Shown here: piece by piece, positions 23,901 through 34,968 of the stretch
Position numbering within the stretch: position 1 is the first letter of the stretch
How the letters are laid out: the number at the start of each line of letters is the position of its first letter
Assembly: GCA_016722285.1 (NCBI GenBank)
Contig: JADKGI010000007.1
Span: 1-64,000 of the forward strand
Direction of reading: 5' to 3'
DNA from: Saprospiraceae bacterium
GTDB taxonomy: Bacteria; Bacteroidota; Bacteroidia; Chitinophagales; Saprospiraceae
Length of the DNA: 64,000 nucleotides
Program-made: the position numbers and the translations under genes
The notes under the pieces: model-generated
What the model was told of the DNA's origin: nothing
Seen by the model: only the letters and a program-made list of their open reading frames with translations
The model's database searches: none

Positions 23901-26347
23901 TTTTCAAATATTTCTGTTGGAAATCCAACTCAATATACTTGGGATATGGGCAATGGTGTAATAATAAATGACTTTAAACCTGCAAATCAAACATATATTA
24001 CACCTAAAGATAGTGTTTCTCATTATTCGATATTATTGACAGGATCCAATAGTTGTGGCACCGACAGTTTAAGAAAATCTATTACAGTTTATCCTCCTGA
24101 TGTTAAAGCCTTTATTCAATCCCCTGGTTTCACTCTTTGTCAATATGATAGTTTAAAGCTGGAGGCATTTTCTACAAAAGGAGCTGTTAACACCTGGAAG
24201 ATTATATCTCCGGATGGAACGCAACTTGGGGCATCAGGTAACAGATCAGTAATCAGAGTAAATCAATCCGGAAAATATACGGTTATACTCTATGCCAGCG
24301 GCTGTGGAACTGACACGGATACAATTTTTGTAAATGTACATCCAGCTCCTTTGGTGGATTTCAACACCCCTTTATTTGGTTGTGCAGGCACAAAAATAAA
24401 TTTTGAAAACAAGAGTATAAACGTTGCTGGTTCCTTTTGGGAATTTGGGGATGGTCTTACCAGTAATGCAACCAATGGTGAACACTCATACATTAATCCG
24501 GGAAATTATAAAGTAAAGCTTACTGCTTATTCATTAATAAACAATTGTCCATTTTCCATTGAAAATTAATTAAAATAACAGGAATTCCATCTGCTTCTTT
24601 TAAACCATCTTTAGTCTCAGGTTGCGAACCCCTTGAAATAAATTTCCAAAATCTTAGTTCAGGAGGAAACAAATATGAATGGTCATTTGCCGATAGTTCT
24701 TCCAATTCAATAGAAAGCAGTCCTACCCATTTATTTAAGAATTCCGGCACTTTCCCTGTTAAGCTGACGGTATTTGATGATTATGGTTGTTTTGCCGATA
24801 CTTCTATACTTAATATTATTGTATATCCTAAAGCAAAAAGCTCTTTTTTTATTGATGAAAAGAAATATTGTTTAAGATATGATACGATAAGAATAACAAA
24901 CCTAAGTGTTTCAAGCACCGGGCAATTATGGACTATTGGAAAAGATAGCTTCAATACGAAGAATCTGTTATGGTTACCGAGTGATTCCGGTGATTTTGTA
25001 ATAAAGCTAAACACATTCAGTACTTTTGGTTGTAAAGATTCAACAAGTAAAACCATTAAAATTTTACCTTCATCAAAAGGCTTGTTTATTTCTGATAAAA
25101 TGAGTGGGTGCGAAGATCTCAAAATAAGTTTCTCAAATAGTTCAACTCATGCTGATAAATTTGTTTGGGATTTCGATAATGGCACGAAAGTAGTGAATAG
25201 AGATCCGGTATATACATTTACAACAGCCGGAACATTTAATGTGAAGCTGATTGCAATAAATAATAACGGATGTCCAAACGATACTTTTATAAAGCAGGTC
25301 AATGTTTATTCCTTACCTGATGCAAATTTTTCACTTAACAAAGATGCAGAATGTGGAATACCTTTGACGCTGTACTTAAATAATTTATCAAGTGGAAACG
25401 TCGATAATAGCTGGCTGATAAATGGAAATTTAGTAAGTAAAGAACCCAATTATACCCATAAATTCAATTCCAGCGGTAAGTTTAGTATTCAGTTGATTGT
25501 ACAGAGTGAAAATCTCTGTATGGATACCATAATCAAAAGTATTGATGTTTTTGAGAAGCCCTTAGCTGCTTTTGAAATAAAACTAAATGCCTGTGAAGGG
25601 GAAACATTGACATTAAAAAATAACAGCAAAAATGCAATACAATATGAATGGGATATCCAGGGAAAGGGCAAAATTACGAAGCCAGAGCCTGAAATTTCAT
25701 TTGAGAAATCAGGGAGTTATAATATTCAACTGATAGCCATTCTTAATCAATTTTGCAAAGATACTTTCAGGACCCTAATTCCGATAAGAATTTTTGATCA
25801 GCCCAAAGCGGATTTTGAATACACCACCGGATTTGATGAAAAGGTAATTGGTGAAGTTTTATTTAAAAATACTTCTCAAAATTATACTAATTCTTTTTGG
25901 GATTTTGGAGATGGATTTTCCACACCTGAAGCAAATCCTACCCATGAGTACAATTTGAATCGTGATATCAACGTCAAATTGATTGCCTATAATGTTAATG
26001 GGGGAGCATTTACCTGCATCGATAGCATAAGCAAGTCAATTGCACCTGAATGGATTACTACATTTTATACTCCTACCGCATTATCACCTGAATATGGAGA
26101 AGGTGATGTAAAGGTTTTTAAGCCTGTGGGGGAGGGATTATTAAAATATGAGATTTCAATTTTTTCTCCATGGGGTGAAAAGGTGTGGCAATCTGACAAG
26201 CTTTATGAAAATGCTCCATCAGAATCCTGGGATGGAACATATAAGGGTTCAATCGTCCCACAAGGTGCGTATAGCTGGATGGCAGATATAACGTTTTTAA
26301 GTGGATTAAGAAAAGTGTTTAAAGGGTCTGTTACCGTATTGAGGTAA
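20928..26347 (+). CDS. PKD-repeat adhesin with gliding-motility-associated C-terminal domain (T9SS type B)
   Basis: The ATG at 20928 lies inside the end of the PorP/SprF gene, followed by a signal peptide (MKTFGIRISVVCTFCLLFF). Numerous PKD-like domains follow (YLWTFHDGT, YNVKLKVKNGCG; FWDFGDGF near the end), mixed with GxWSGPGI-type Ig domains. The last ~95 residues are the CHU_C type B sorting domain: FYTPTALSPE, ISIFSPWGEKVW, SWDGTYKG, VPQGAYSWM, ending FKGSVTVLR. A missing A near 24565 breaks the frame; reading continues openly in the other frame to 26347. Total length is ~1,806 residues. It is predicted to be a surface filament or adhesin exported with the upstream PorP/SprF partner, resembling SprB in arrangement though not shown to act in gliding. 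Confidence 0.82.
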
Positions 26348-26544
26348 TAATAACTTTAAGCCACAGATTAATCAACTTTGAGATCACTCATGGAAGGAAA
26401 TATATGGAAATAATTTGTTATTAATCAATGTGTTATATTGAGTTCATGCACCATTTTTTAATTTATAAAAAATGTATTATTTATCTTAGATCATCTATGA
26501 AAACATCTGGTTTTCAGGACCATTAAATGTTCAAAATTTTAACC

Positions 26545-29500
26545 TTACTTCTTTATCAATTTTTGTGTATAATTGTTGTCATTTGTTTCCACGCGTATTA
26601 TATACATGCCATTATTTAGTTTAGAAATATCTAAAACATTATCTATGTCAGCTTGTGGCAATGCCATTAACTGACCTGCCAGATTGAAAATCTGTATTTT
26701 GTTTATTTGGTTATCCAGTATAATTTGAATAAGATTATCAGCAGGATTGGGTATAATCGAGAATCCTTCCAATCCAAACCCTGCATTGAAAACATTGTTA
26801 ATTTGGGTTAAATTATTATTATCAATTCTATATGAATCAGCAAGTCCTCTGATACTCACAGCATCGATATAAATATCATCATCCGATCCAGGGGCATTAT
26901 TTTGGATTCTGAATTTTGCATTCGCAGGAAATGGGCCAGTTAAGGTTTTAGTAATTGTGTAAACCTGATTATTGAGATAAGGTTCTCCTATTATGTATGT
27001 TGCGATAGTCGTCCAATACCAACCATTATAATACCGTAACCAGAACTCCTTACCTGACTCTATATTAGTAGCTCTGAATTTAAATTCCACAATCACTGTA
27101 TTAAAAGAAGATAGGTCATAGGTAGAAGAAGTCATAGCTGATTTTGTGTCATGATTGTCTCTTAGCCTGATTGAATAACTGCCTTCAGGAGAAAGAGTGC
27201 CAAAGTATCTGGAACAGTCAACGCCTCCGGCTGCCCAAGCATCCCATCCCGCTTCAAAGTAGTATCCTCCCACTGTTACGTAGGCCCCTTGAATACATGA
27301 AATGCAGGAACCACCACAATCTACTCCTGTTTCATTGCCATTTTTTTTGCCATCAGTACAGGTTGGACAAGGATCACATATTCCTCCGCAGTCAATACCC
27401 GTTTCAAGTCCATTTTTTATCCCGTCTGTACATGTCGGGGGTATGGCATTGCCCAGACAAAAATTAACAGACTTTGATGTTGTAAAGGCAGAATTACTTA
27501 CCAATACCCTGGTTCCATCGCTAACTTTAAAGTATCCCGGTGCAAGTATGCCATCAGCATACACATCATTGATAGTAAATGTATAACAATCAACCGGCAA
27601 GCAATAAGTGTGGGTATTGAGCGTAAAAGGCAATGTATATTTTGAGCTATTGGCAACAACAACCCCGGCAGAATTTTTTATATTCCATGAAGTTTCTGTG
27701 GGATATTGATCTGTTTTTATTTCAACTGAAATATTTACGCAGCTCTGGCAAGGTGCGCAGGATCCACCGCAATCTATTCCCGTCTCATTGCCATTTTTTA
27801 TACCATCAGTACAGGTTGCACATGGCAGGCATGAACCGCCGCAATCTATCCCTGTTTCATCGCCATTTTTTATTCTGTCACTACAGGATGGACAAGGATC
27901 GCAAGATCCACCACAGTCAATACCCGTTTCATCGCCATTTTTTATCCCATCAGAACAGGTTGAAGGGATGGCGTTACCTAGACAAAAAATGAAAGCTTTT
28001 GATGTCGTAAAGGCAGAATTGCTTACCAATACCCTGGTTCCATCGCTAACATTAAAGTATCCTGGTGAAAGGATGCCATCCGCATATACATCATTGATAG
28101 TAAATGTATAACAATCAACCGGTAAGCAATAAGTGTGGGTATTGAGCGTAAAAGGCAATGAATATTTTGAACTGGTAGCCATTACGACACCTGCAGAATT
28201 TTTTATATTCCATGAGGTTTCTGTTGGGTACTGGTCGGTGCTTATTTCAACTGTAATATTTGTACAACCTCCACAAGGATCGCAGGATCCACCACAATCT
28301 ACTCCGGTCTCATTGCCATTCTGTATCCCATCATTGCATGTAGCACACGACGGGCTTGCAGATATATTAAGGACTTTTTGAAAGGTAGAAGTACAACCAC
28401 TTGCGTTTGTAACTGTAACCGTGTATGTTCCTGCATTATTAAGATTTATGGATGAAGTTGAAGTTCCGTTATTCCATATATAACTTAGACCTCCGGTGGC
28501 TATCCAGGTAGTCGATGATGTATTACATATTTCGGATGCTCCAATGATGGCAGCAATAGGTTTAGCGTTTACTGTAAGTGTTCTGGCCCCTGAAGAGATG
28601 CAGCCGTCGGTTGAAGTTACTGTGACGGAATATGTCCCTTGCACATTGACATTGATAGAGGAGCTTGTAGATCCCGTGCTCCAAAGATTATTTCCACCTC
28701 CAGCTGCTGTGAAAGTAGTGCTGCTGCCTTCACAAATTATATTGGTACCAGTGACAATTACTACAGGTAATGGAAATATAGTGATTTTACCGGTAACACT
28801 TGTATTGCACTCGCCTGTACTTGAAACGATAAAATTGAATATACCACTTTGTGTTGGGGTTCCGCTGATGGTAAATACACCGGAAACAAAATTTCCATTT
28901 ACACCAGGTGGCAAGCCTGTAACCGTTGCACCAGTAGCGCCATTGATATTATAGGTTATGTTGGTCATGGCTTTATTAATGCAGACTGATTGGTTATCAG
29001 TACCTGAAGAAGAAGTTAGCGAAATGCTACACCCATCTGTTATTATACGAGCAATACGGTTTCTTCCCGTTCCATTATATAAAGTGAAATTGCCTCCAAT
29101 AATGATTTTCCTGTCACTTTGTATAGTTATAGTATAAACAAATTCATCTGCTCCCGTGCCGGGGTTAAAGGTTATGTCAAGGCTTCCATCGGTATTAAGG
29201 CGGGCAACCCGGTTTCTTGACGTTCCATTGACGAAAGTAAATAGGCCCCCAATTATGATTTTCCCATCGGTTTGGATTGCACTTGACCTGACCCTATCGT
29301 TTACTCCCGTATTGGGGTTAAACGATGCATCAAGGCTTCCATCTGGATTTAGGCGGGTTATACGGTTTCTTGCCGTTCCCCCATATGTAGTAAAATTGCC
29401 CCCGATGATAATTCTCCCATCGCTTTGGATTGCACTTGACCAGACATCATCGTTTGCTCCCGTACCAGGGTTAAAAGTTCCGTCAAGACTGCCATCGGCA

Positions 29501-31267
29501 TTGAGGCGAGCGATCCGGTTTCTTGACATTTCATTGACGGAAGTAAAATTGCCCCCGATAATAATTCTCCCATCGCTTTGGATTGCACTTGACCAGACAT
29601 CATCGTTTGCTCCCGTACCAGGGTTAAAAGTTTCGTCAAGGCTGCCATCGGCATTGAGACGAGCGACCCGGTTTCTTGACGTTCCATTATATGAATTGAA
29701 TCTGCCCACGATAATGATTTTACCGTCGTTTTGTATAGCAATTCTTTGTATAAGGTCGTTTGCTCCCGTACCGGGGTTAAACAATGAATCAAGGCTTCCA
29801 TCTGCATTGAGTCGGGCAATATGGTTTCTTGCCGTTCCCTATATGTAGTAAAATTGCCCCGATAATGACTTTTCCGTTACTTAGTACAGCACTTGTAAAA
29901 ATAGTGTTGTTTGGTCCTGTACCGGGGTTAAACAATGAATCAAGGCTTCCATCTGCATTGAGTCGGGCAATATGGATTCTTGGCGATCCATTTATGGATG
30001 TAAAGATGCCTCCGATAATGATTTTCCCATCGTTTTGTATATCGCTTGTAATAATAGTACTGGCGTCATTAGAATCGGGGTTAAAGCTTGTGTCAAGGCT
30101 ACCATCGGTATTGAGTCGGGTTATGCGGTTTGTGATCACTCCATTATAGGACGTGAATTCTCCCCCGATAATAATTTTTCCATCGTCTTGTATAGTGATG
30201 GTAAAGATGGAGTTATTGGCTCCAGTACCAGGGTTAAAGCTTGCATCAAGACTGCCATCGGCATTGAGACGAGCGATCCGGTTTCTTGACATTCCATTGA
30301 TGGAAGTAAAACTGCCCCCAATAATAATTTTCCCATCGCTTTGGATAGCGCTTGACCAAACATTATCGTTTGCTCCAGTATCAACATTAAAGCCTATATC
30401 AAGGCTGCCATCAATATTAAGGCGGGCAATACGGTTTCTTGACGATCCATTATACGAAGTGAAATCGCCACATATAATAATTTTTCCATCGCCTTGTATA
30501 GTGATTGTAAAGATGGAGTTATCGGCTCCAGTACCAGGGTTAAAGCTTGCATCAAGGCTTCCATCTGCATTGAGACGGGCAATATAATTTTTTAAAACTC
30601 CATTATAGAAAGTGAAACCGCCCCCGATAATAATTTTCCCATCGCTTTGGATTGTACTTGACAAGACAAAACCGTTTGCTCCCGTACCGGGGTTAAAAGT
30701 TTCGTCAAGGCTGCCGTCGGCATTGAGGCGTGCAATACTGTTTCTTGCCGTTCCATTATAGGAAGTGAAGTTGCCCCCGATAATAATTTTTCCATCGTTT
30801 TGGACTGCAACTTTATATACCACATTGTTTGCTCCCGTACCAGGGTCAAATGATGCGTCAAGGCTTCCATCTGCATTGAGACGGGCAATACGGTTTCTTG
30901 TCGTTCCATTATAGGAAGTGAAGTTGCCCCCGATAATAATTTTCCCATCGTTTTGGATTGCACTTGTATAGACTGAATTGTTTACTTCTGTACTAGAACC
31001 ACTAAAGGCGAAATCAACCCTTCCATTAGCCTTGATGAGAGAAATTCGATTCCTCACTATTCCACTAAACCCAGTAAAATCTCCCCCGATAATAATTTTC
31101 CCATCGCTTCGTATTGCACTTGTATAGACTGAATTGTTTGCCCCATCAAAACTTTCTTGTCCGATTTCTATTGTGTTGAAGTTGGGGTCGAGGGCCCCAG
31201 GAGACTGAGCATACCCTGCTATTGAGAAAAAAAAGGCAATGGAAACGAATAGTAGATTTTTAAACAT
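26545..31267 (-). CDS. Delta-60 repeat / Ig-like / Cys-rich repeat protein with T9SS type A tail
   Basis: The ATG at 31267 begins a signal peptide (MFKNLLFVSIAFFFSIAGYA). About 14 delta-60 units follow (SDGKIIIGGxFTSYNG, NRIARLNADGSLD). After them come a putative-Ig-type segment (GLPPGVNGNFVSGVFTISG), two PKD-like repeats, six Cys-rich DGIKNG-type units with two copies of the ~95-residue companion module, a ~150-residue jelly-roll-like segment (EFKFRATNIESGKEFWLRYY) and a T9SS tail (FSIIPNPADN, YTQKLIKK). Two breaks near 29840 and 29862 split one delta-60 unit. Reconstructed length is ~1,574 residues. The tail and its surrounding DNA closely resemble the end of the M43 gene, implying duplication or gene conversion. 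Surface localisation is predicted; the binding partner is unknown. Confidence 0.82.
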
Positions 31268-31497
31268 TTTGATTATGTTTTATTGTGAAATGAACTAAAA
31301 TTCGATTTACTATTGTAAAGTGTATTGTCACATCATTTATTTCAGTACAAGTGTAATAATAATTTGGTTGATGTAAGTATGTTTGAAACATTATTTTTAA
31401 ATAATTTTAATAAATAATACAATATGTCTAATTATGTCATTTATAAAAATTATTATTATGTCCTATTTTCCAATACGATTTGACATGGCAGCGGTAA

Positions 31498-31677
31498 TTA
31501 TTGTAAAACTATTAACTTATAATTTTATCTCACAAAGTCTATTGTAAATATAATAGACCTGGTGACCCAAGCTATTAAAAATATCAGTATTGACCTTTGC
31601 CCCAAGATACGCTTCAACCTAGCACTTTGACTAAATCGGTATCATGATTAAGGAATACTTCGGTTTATATGTCTTTT
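31498..31677 (-). pseudogene. Decayed T9SS type A tail fragment
   Basis: On the minus strand, shifted frames read KDI-stop-TEVFLNHDTDLVKV, then VEAYLGAKVNTDIFNSLGHQV, and finally YKLIVLQ-stop. This matches the tail of the SBBP/Ig gene (KDIKTGIFPNPTTDVI, IEAYIGAKVNIEIFNGLGQKV, YNHKLIFIE) but has an in-frame stop, a frameshift and a deleted middle. No upstream coding body remains. It is a relic of a lost or truncated surface-protein gene. Confidence 0.65.
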
Positions 31678-31855
31678 GTAAATTTAAGCAAGAGAAACGA
31701 AGAAAGGCTTTTGGAAATGAAACAGGGAATTATCTGTGTCGTGAGAGGAGATAAAATAGTACACGTAATAAGTGCTGATTTTGTAAACTCAATCAGTTCA
31801 TGTGGAAATCCTTTAAGTCATAGTTCTAAGAATTTGTGTAGCCTTTGTAAAGTAT

Positions 31856-32090
31856 TCACTTTTTAATCATCATAACCTTTTGCTCAGTATTATTTGATAA
31901 AATTAGTTCTAATATATACATTCCTTCACCCAACCTCCAGGACATCAACCCAGAATAGGTCAAATGATGCGTCTACAGAAGCTTTCCGGAAGCATTTGAG
32001 ATCTTCATAATAATTGGTCCTTTGTAATCCGATATGTAAATATAGAAAAGGCCTTTGGAAGGATTGGGGATAAATTTTTATTGATCAAAC
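31856..32090 (-). pseudogene. C-terminal fragment of an endonuclease-I-type T9SS protein
   Basis: The minus-strand reading contains NPSKGLFYIYISDYKGPIIMKIS, then an in-frame stop where the intact copy has Glu in LLETHHL, then THHLTYSGLMSWRLGEGMY and MMIKK-stop at 31856. It matches the tail of the endonuclease at 34969-35994. It has no start or catalytic part, so it is a dead fragment lying just downstream of higA. Confidence 0.65.
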
Positions 32091-32156
32091 AATAGCAGCT
32101 GACTTTAAACTGAAAAATTATGACTTTTTCAGATCCTAAATATTGGTACCTATCCA

Positions 32157-32525
32157 CTACCTGACTAAATCATATTCGCTAATTAAAATTTCTGGAGATA
32201 AATTTAAACGTCTAGTCAAATTTCTTATCATTCCCACTGTTAATTTTCTCTTTCTATTTAACACTTCTGAAACCCTACTTTCACCTCCTATGGCATCAAC
32301 TAAATCAACTTGCTTCAATTGCATTTCTTCCATTCTGATTTTTATCGCTTCTATTGGGTCGGGTGTTTCAATATGGTAATGCTTCTTCTCGTATTCGTCA
32401 ATCATCATCCCTAAAATGTCAGCCTCGTCACTTTCCAAACTTCCAATTTCAGCGTCAAAAATTTCTTCCATTCTTTTTAAAGTTTCTCTATAATCTTTTT
32501 CTGTTTTTATCGGTCTTATATTCAT
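32157..32525 (-). CDS. higA: HigA-type antitoxin (XRE family)
   Basis: This 122-residue protein begins MNIRPIKTEKDYRETLKRME, the typical N-terminus of HigA antitoxins that pair with PF09907-type HigB toxins. A C-terminal helix-turn-helix spans residues ~70-115 (QVDLVDAIGGESRVSEVLN, KRKLTVGMIRNLTRRL). It sits 12 bp downstream of the toxin gene on the same strand, the usual toxin-first order of higBA. The family neutralises the toxin by direct binding and represses its own operon. Confidence 0.88.
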   Translation of the reverse strand: MNIRPIKTEKDYRETLKRMEEIFDAEIGSLESDEADILGMMIDEYEKKHYHIETPDPIEAIKIRMEEMQLKQVDLVDAIGGESRVSEVLNRKRKLTVGMIRNLTRRLNLSPEILISEYDLVR

Positions 32526-32537
32526 TGCTTTTCTGTT

Positions 32538-32834
32538 TTAAATGGTGTTTGCATCTATTTTATCATATTCCTGGTGGGTTCCTATAAATCTAATAAACAC
32601 CCATTGTTTTTCAAAATTAAATTTGGCTATTAATCGATATGAATTTCCTTTAATCTTAAATACAATTCTATTATTTTTCAATATCGAAGCGTTTGAATAT
32701 GTTTGTTTGACTTCAGCAGGTGATTTCCAATCAGCCTTTTTTACTGTTTCGTGCCAAGTTTTTAAATATTGTTCTGAATCTGCATAGCGCTCCCAAAATT
32801 CTACTAATGTACTTTTTGAAAAAATTCTTTCCAT
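32538..32834 (-). CDS. higB: HigB-type toxin (mRNA interferase, RelE superfamily)
   Basis: This 98-residue protein (MERIFSKSTLVEFWERY; ADWKSPAEVKQTYSNASIL; NNRIVFKIKGNSYRLIAKF; FIRFIGTHQEYDKIDA) matches the HigB_toxin family throughout. Characteristic features are the ADWKSPxEVKxxY motif, the RIVFxIKGNxYRLI strands and the C-terminal GTHxEYDKID. It is expected to cut mRNA on the ribosome when free of antitoxin. The ATG at 32834 follows a good -7 box by about 20 bp, and higA follows 12 bp downstream. The gene appears intact. Confidence 0.9.
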   Translation of the reverse strand: MERIFSKSTLVEFWERYADSEQYLKTWHETVKKADWKSPAEVKQTYSNASILKNNRIVFKIKGNSYRLIAKFNFEKQWVFIRFIGTHQEYDKIDANTI

Positions 32835-32852
32835 TTATTTCTAAACTCTTCA

Positions 32853-32860
32853 CAAATATA
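32853..32860 (-). promoter_or_regulatory. Putative -7 box of higBA
   Basis: The minus strand reads TATATTTG here, matching the Bacteroidota TAnnTTTG -7 element. It lies ~19 bp before the higB start codon. No clear -33 TTTG was found. Confidence 0.4.
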
Positions 32861-32969
32861 AAATAAGTTCTCGAATTGCGAAGTTTTTCTTACGATATTT
32901 TTTTAACAGTGTGGTTGCTAAGCTTGGTTTAGGTGTTAGTCTTTGGAGAGTGATGAGACCTTTTAAACA

Positions 32970-33450
32970 TTATCTATTTTGGATTAACATAATAAAGGTT
33001 CTGGTTGAGTATTCATTCAGTTCCAAGTAAATCTGCCAAACCCCATCGACCAGCCTCCAAGACATCAACCCGGAATACATCAAATGATGTGTCTCTAGAT
33101 GCTTACCAGATTGATCAGAGATTTTCATGATGATTGGTCCTTTGTAGTTCGGAATGTCAATATAGAAAAGACCTTTGGATGGGTTGGGGTAGATATTGAC
33201 GGAATATGATTTAGTAGGTATGTCAGGGTAGGGTGCGCAGAAACATCGTTCAGCTAGTGATGGATCAAAAATGAAAGGATTAACATCGGACTGAATGCGA
33301 GCGATGGTCAAAGATCGGTTTATTTCTGCCGAGTCTGCTTTGTCGGATCGATGCCAGCTGCAGAGATCGGGAATCATGGAAGAGAAGTAAGTTTTACTCT
33401 TTTTGTCAGCTTCAACTTTATAAATTATGTAAAAATAGAATAAGGATTGG
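32970..33450 (-). pseudogene. 5'-truncated copy of the endonuclease I / T9SS gene
   Basis: The open part starts at 33377, but homology to the intact gene at 34969-35994 extends upstream to about 33450 (SLFYFYIIYKVEADKKSK against SMFYFYTFYRAEADKKSK). It keeps the linker (HRSDKADSAEINRSLTIARIQ) and the T9SS tail (VNIYPNPSKGLFYIDIPNYKGP) but lacks the signal peptide and the whole EHxFPRS/DLHHL nuclease core. It is probably a non-functional duplicate. A start at 33377 would give a 135-residue protein with no export signal. Confidence 0.7.
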
Positions 33451-33768
33451 TTGGCACAGTCAGGTAATCACAGCATCTTTATTATCTTTAGAATATCATT
33501 ATATTACATATTGTGCATATATTCATATATAATTTGCTATATGCAAGGTAGCATAGAATTAACATTAAATTACCACTATTTACAGACTTGAACCTACAAG
33601 TCTCAAATTTATTTTTACCTTAAAATTTGAATTTATTCCACAGTTTATTCCACAGTTTATTTACGTACTTCCCAAAAGCCAGTTTTTTTTAATCTTACTT
33701 TATAAGACCAAATTTGTACTCAATAGTTTTCCATTTAAAAGTATTATAACTTAATCAATAAATTAAAT
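33451..33768. other. Intergenic with short repeats, no gene seen
   Basis: This AT-rich stretch lies upstream of the Fic gene. It contains a 7-bp-stem hairpin at 33584-33603 (AGACTTG / CAAGTCT) and a direct duplication of TTTATTCCACAG at about 33633-33660. No ORF of note was seen. Confidence 0.5.
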
Positions 33769-33826
33769 TATTTGGGTTATATCTTTGCGACACAACCCAA
33801 ATATATTAAAATATGGGTTATATTTG
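33769..33826 (+). promoter_or_regulatory. Fic promoter region: perfect 10-bp inverted repeat and two TAnnTTTG boxes
   Basis: TATTTGGGTT (33769-33778) and AACCCAAATA (33794-33803) form a perfect inverted repeat with a 15-bp spacer. The spacer contains TATCTTTG (33780-33787), a -7-type box. A direct copy of TGGGTTATAT recurs at 33814-33823, 41 bp from the first, again running into a -7-type box (TATATTTG, 33819-33826). The arrangement suggests an operator occluding the promoter, possibly bound by the Fic protein's own C-terminal winged-helix domain (inference). Confidence 0.5.
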
Positions 33827-33853
33827 TGTTTTGTAACCAATAAATGGAAAAAG

Positions 33854-34924
33854 ATGGGTGATATAGCACTACTTCCTCCACAGGTTGATGTTGAATCCAA
33901 AAGGATTCTCAAGAAAACTGCTGAAGCACATAGGTATCTCGCAGAACTTAAAGGCATAGCATCATCTATTCCTAATAAAAATATTCTGATTGATACGCTT
34001 GCTTTGCAAGAGGCAAGAGAGAGCTCTGCAATTGAAAATATAATTTCAACATTTGATGACTTGTACCAATCGAACTATCAAGCTCAATCCTTTATTTCTT
34101 CTGCCGCAAAGGAGGTTCATGCTTACTCAAATGCCCTGAAGAAAGGTTTTGAACTTGTGAAAAATTCAGGTCTCTTAACAAATAAGATAATTCTTGAAAT
34201 TCAAGCACAGATTGAAAGTAATACAGCTGGCTTTAGAAAGTTGCCAGGAACAAAGCTATTAAATGAAGCAACCGGGCAAATGGTTTATTTGCCACCGCAG
34301 GATTATGATACTATACTTTCGTTAATGGATAATTTGCAAAAATATATAAATGATGATGACATATCAGATGTTGATCCATTGGTCAAAATGGCCATTATTC
34401 ATCATCAATTCGAAAGCATCCATCCATTTTATGACGGAAATGGCAGGACAGGCCGTATCATTAACATACTTTATCTGATTAAAAATGATTTATTAACGCT
34501 CCCCATTCTATATTTGAGTAGGTACATTATAAAGTATAAATCAGAATATTACCGATTGCTTCAATATACCAGAGATTCACATGATTGGGAACCATGGATT
34601 ATATATATATTAGACGCTATCATTGATACTTCTAAAAATACAATCCATGTAATAAAACAAATGAGTTCAGCAATGCAAAAATATAAATTGATCATAAGAA
34701 CTGAAACTCCAAAAATTTACTCTCAGGACTTGTTAAACAACCTTTTCAGATATCCATACACAAAGATTGAATATATTATGAATGACTTGAATATCAGCAG
34801 AAATACGGCCATTAGATATTTGGACCAACTAGAAAAGTTGGACCTAATCCAAAAAAAGAAAATTGGCAGAGATAATTTCTTTATAAACAAGGCATTACTT
34901 GATTTACTCATTTACCCTGTTTGA
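33854..34924 (+). CDS. Fic-family protein adenylyltransferase with N-terminal inhibitory motif and C-terminal winged helix
   Basis: The Fic core motif HPFYDGNGRTGR starts at His190 and is intact, so AMP transfer to a target hydroxyl is expected. An inhibitory-helix motif of the (S/T)xxxE(G/N) type is present as S57-SAI-E61-N62, making this a self-restrained class II Fic. The N-terminal Fic_N region (LLPPQVDVESKRILKKTAEA, LAELKG) and a C-terminal helix-turn-helix (~300-345, YIMNDLNISRNTAIRYLDQL) complete the usual architecture. Reading is open from a TTG at 33785, but ATG 33854 is preferred because it lies just downstream of two -7-like boxes. The target is unknown. It stands alone between nuclease copies in a toxin-rich stretch. 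Confidence 0.88.
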   Translation: MGDIALLPPQVDVESKRILKKTAEAHRYLAELKGIASSIPNKNILIDTLALQEARESSAIENIISTFDDLYQSNYQAQSFISSAAKEVHAYSNALKKGFELVKNSGLLTNKIILEIQAQIESNTAGFRKLPGTKLLNEATGQMVYLPPQDYDTILSLMDNLQKYINDDDISDVDPLVKMAIIHHQFESIHPFYDGNGRTGRIINILYLIKNDLLTLPILYLSRYIIKYKSEYYRLLQYTRDSHDWEPWIIYILDAIIDTSKNTIHVIKQMSSAMQKYKLIIRTETPKIYSQDLLNNLFRYPYTKIEYIMNDLNISRNTAIRYLDQLEKLDLIQKKKIGRDNFFINKALLDLLIYPV

Positions 34925-34968
34925 TTTTAAATCAGGGAGTTTATGATAATATTTAGGAAAGATTCCTT

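Noticed and set aside
28496..30587. Plus-strand open readings opposite the delta-60 gene
   Set aside because: Same explanation: repetitive antisense readings with no recognisable domain.
31669..31866. 65-codon plus-strand reading
   Set aside because: It lies over the decayed T9SS-tail fragments on the other strand and shows no family features.
33584..33603. tRNA T-arm-like sequence on the minus strand (GGTTCAAGTC), possible att site
   Set aside because: A T-loop-like string is present, but the five stem positions do not pair properly and no acceptor or anticodon arm is present; it is just a 7-bp hairpin.
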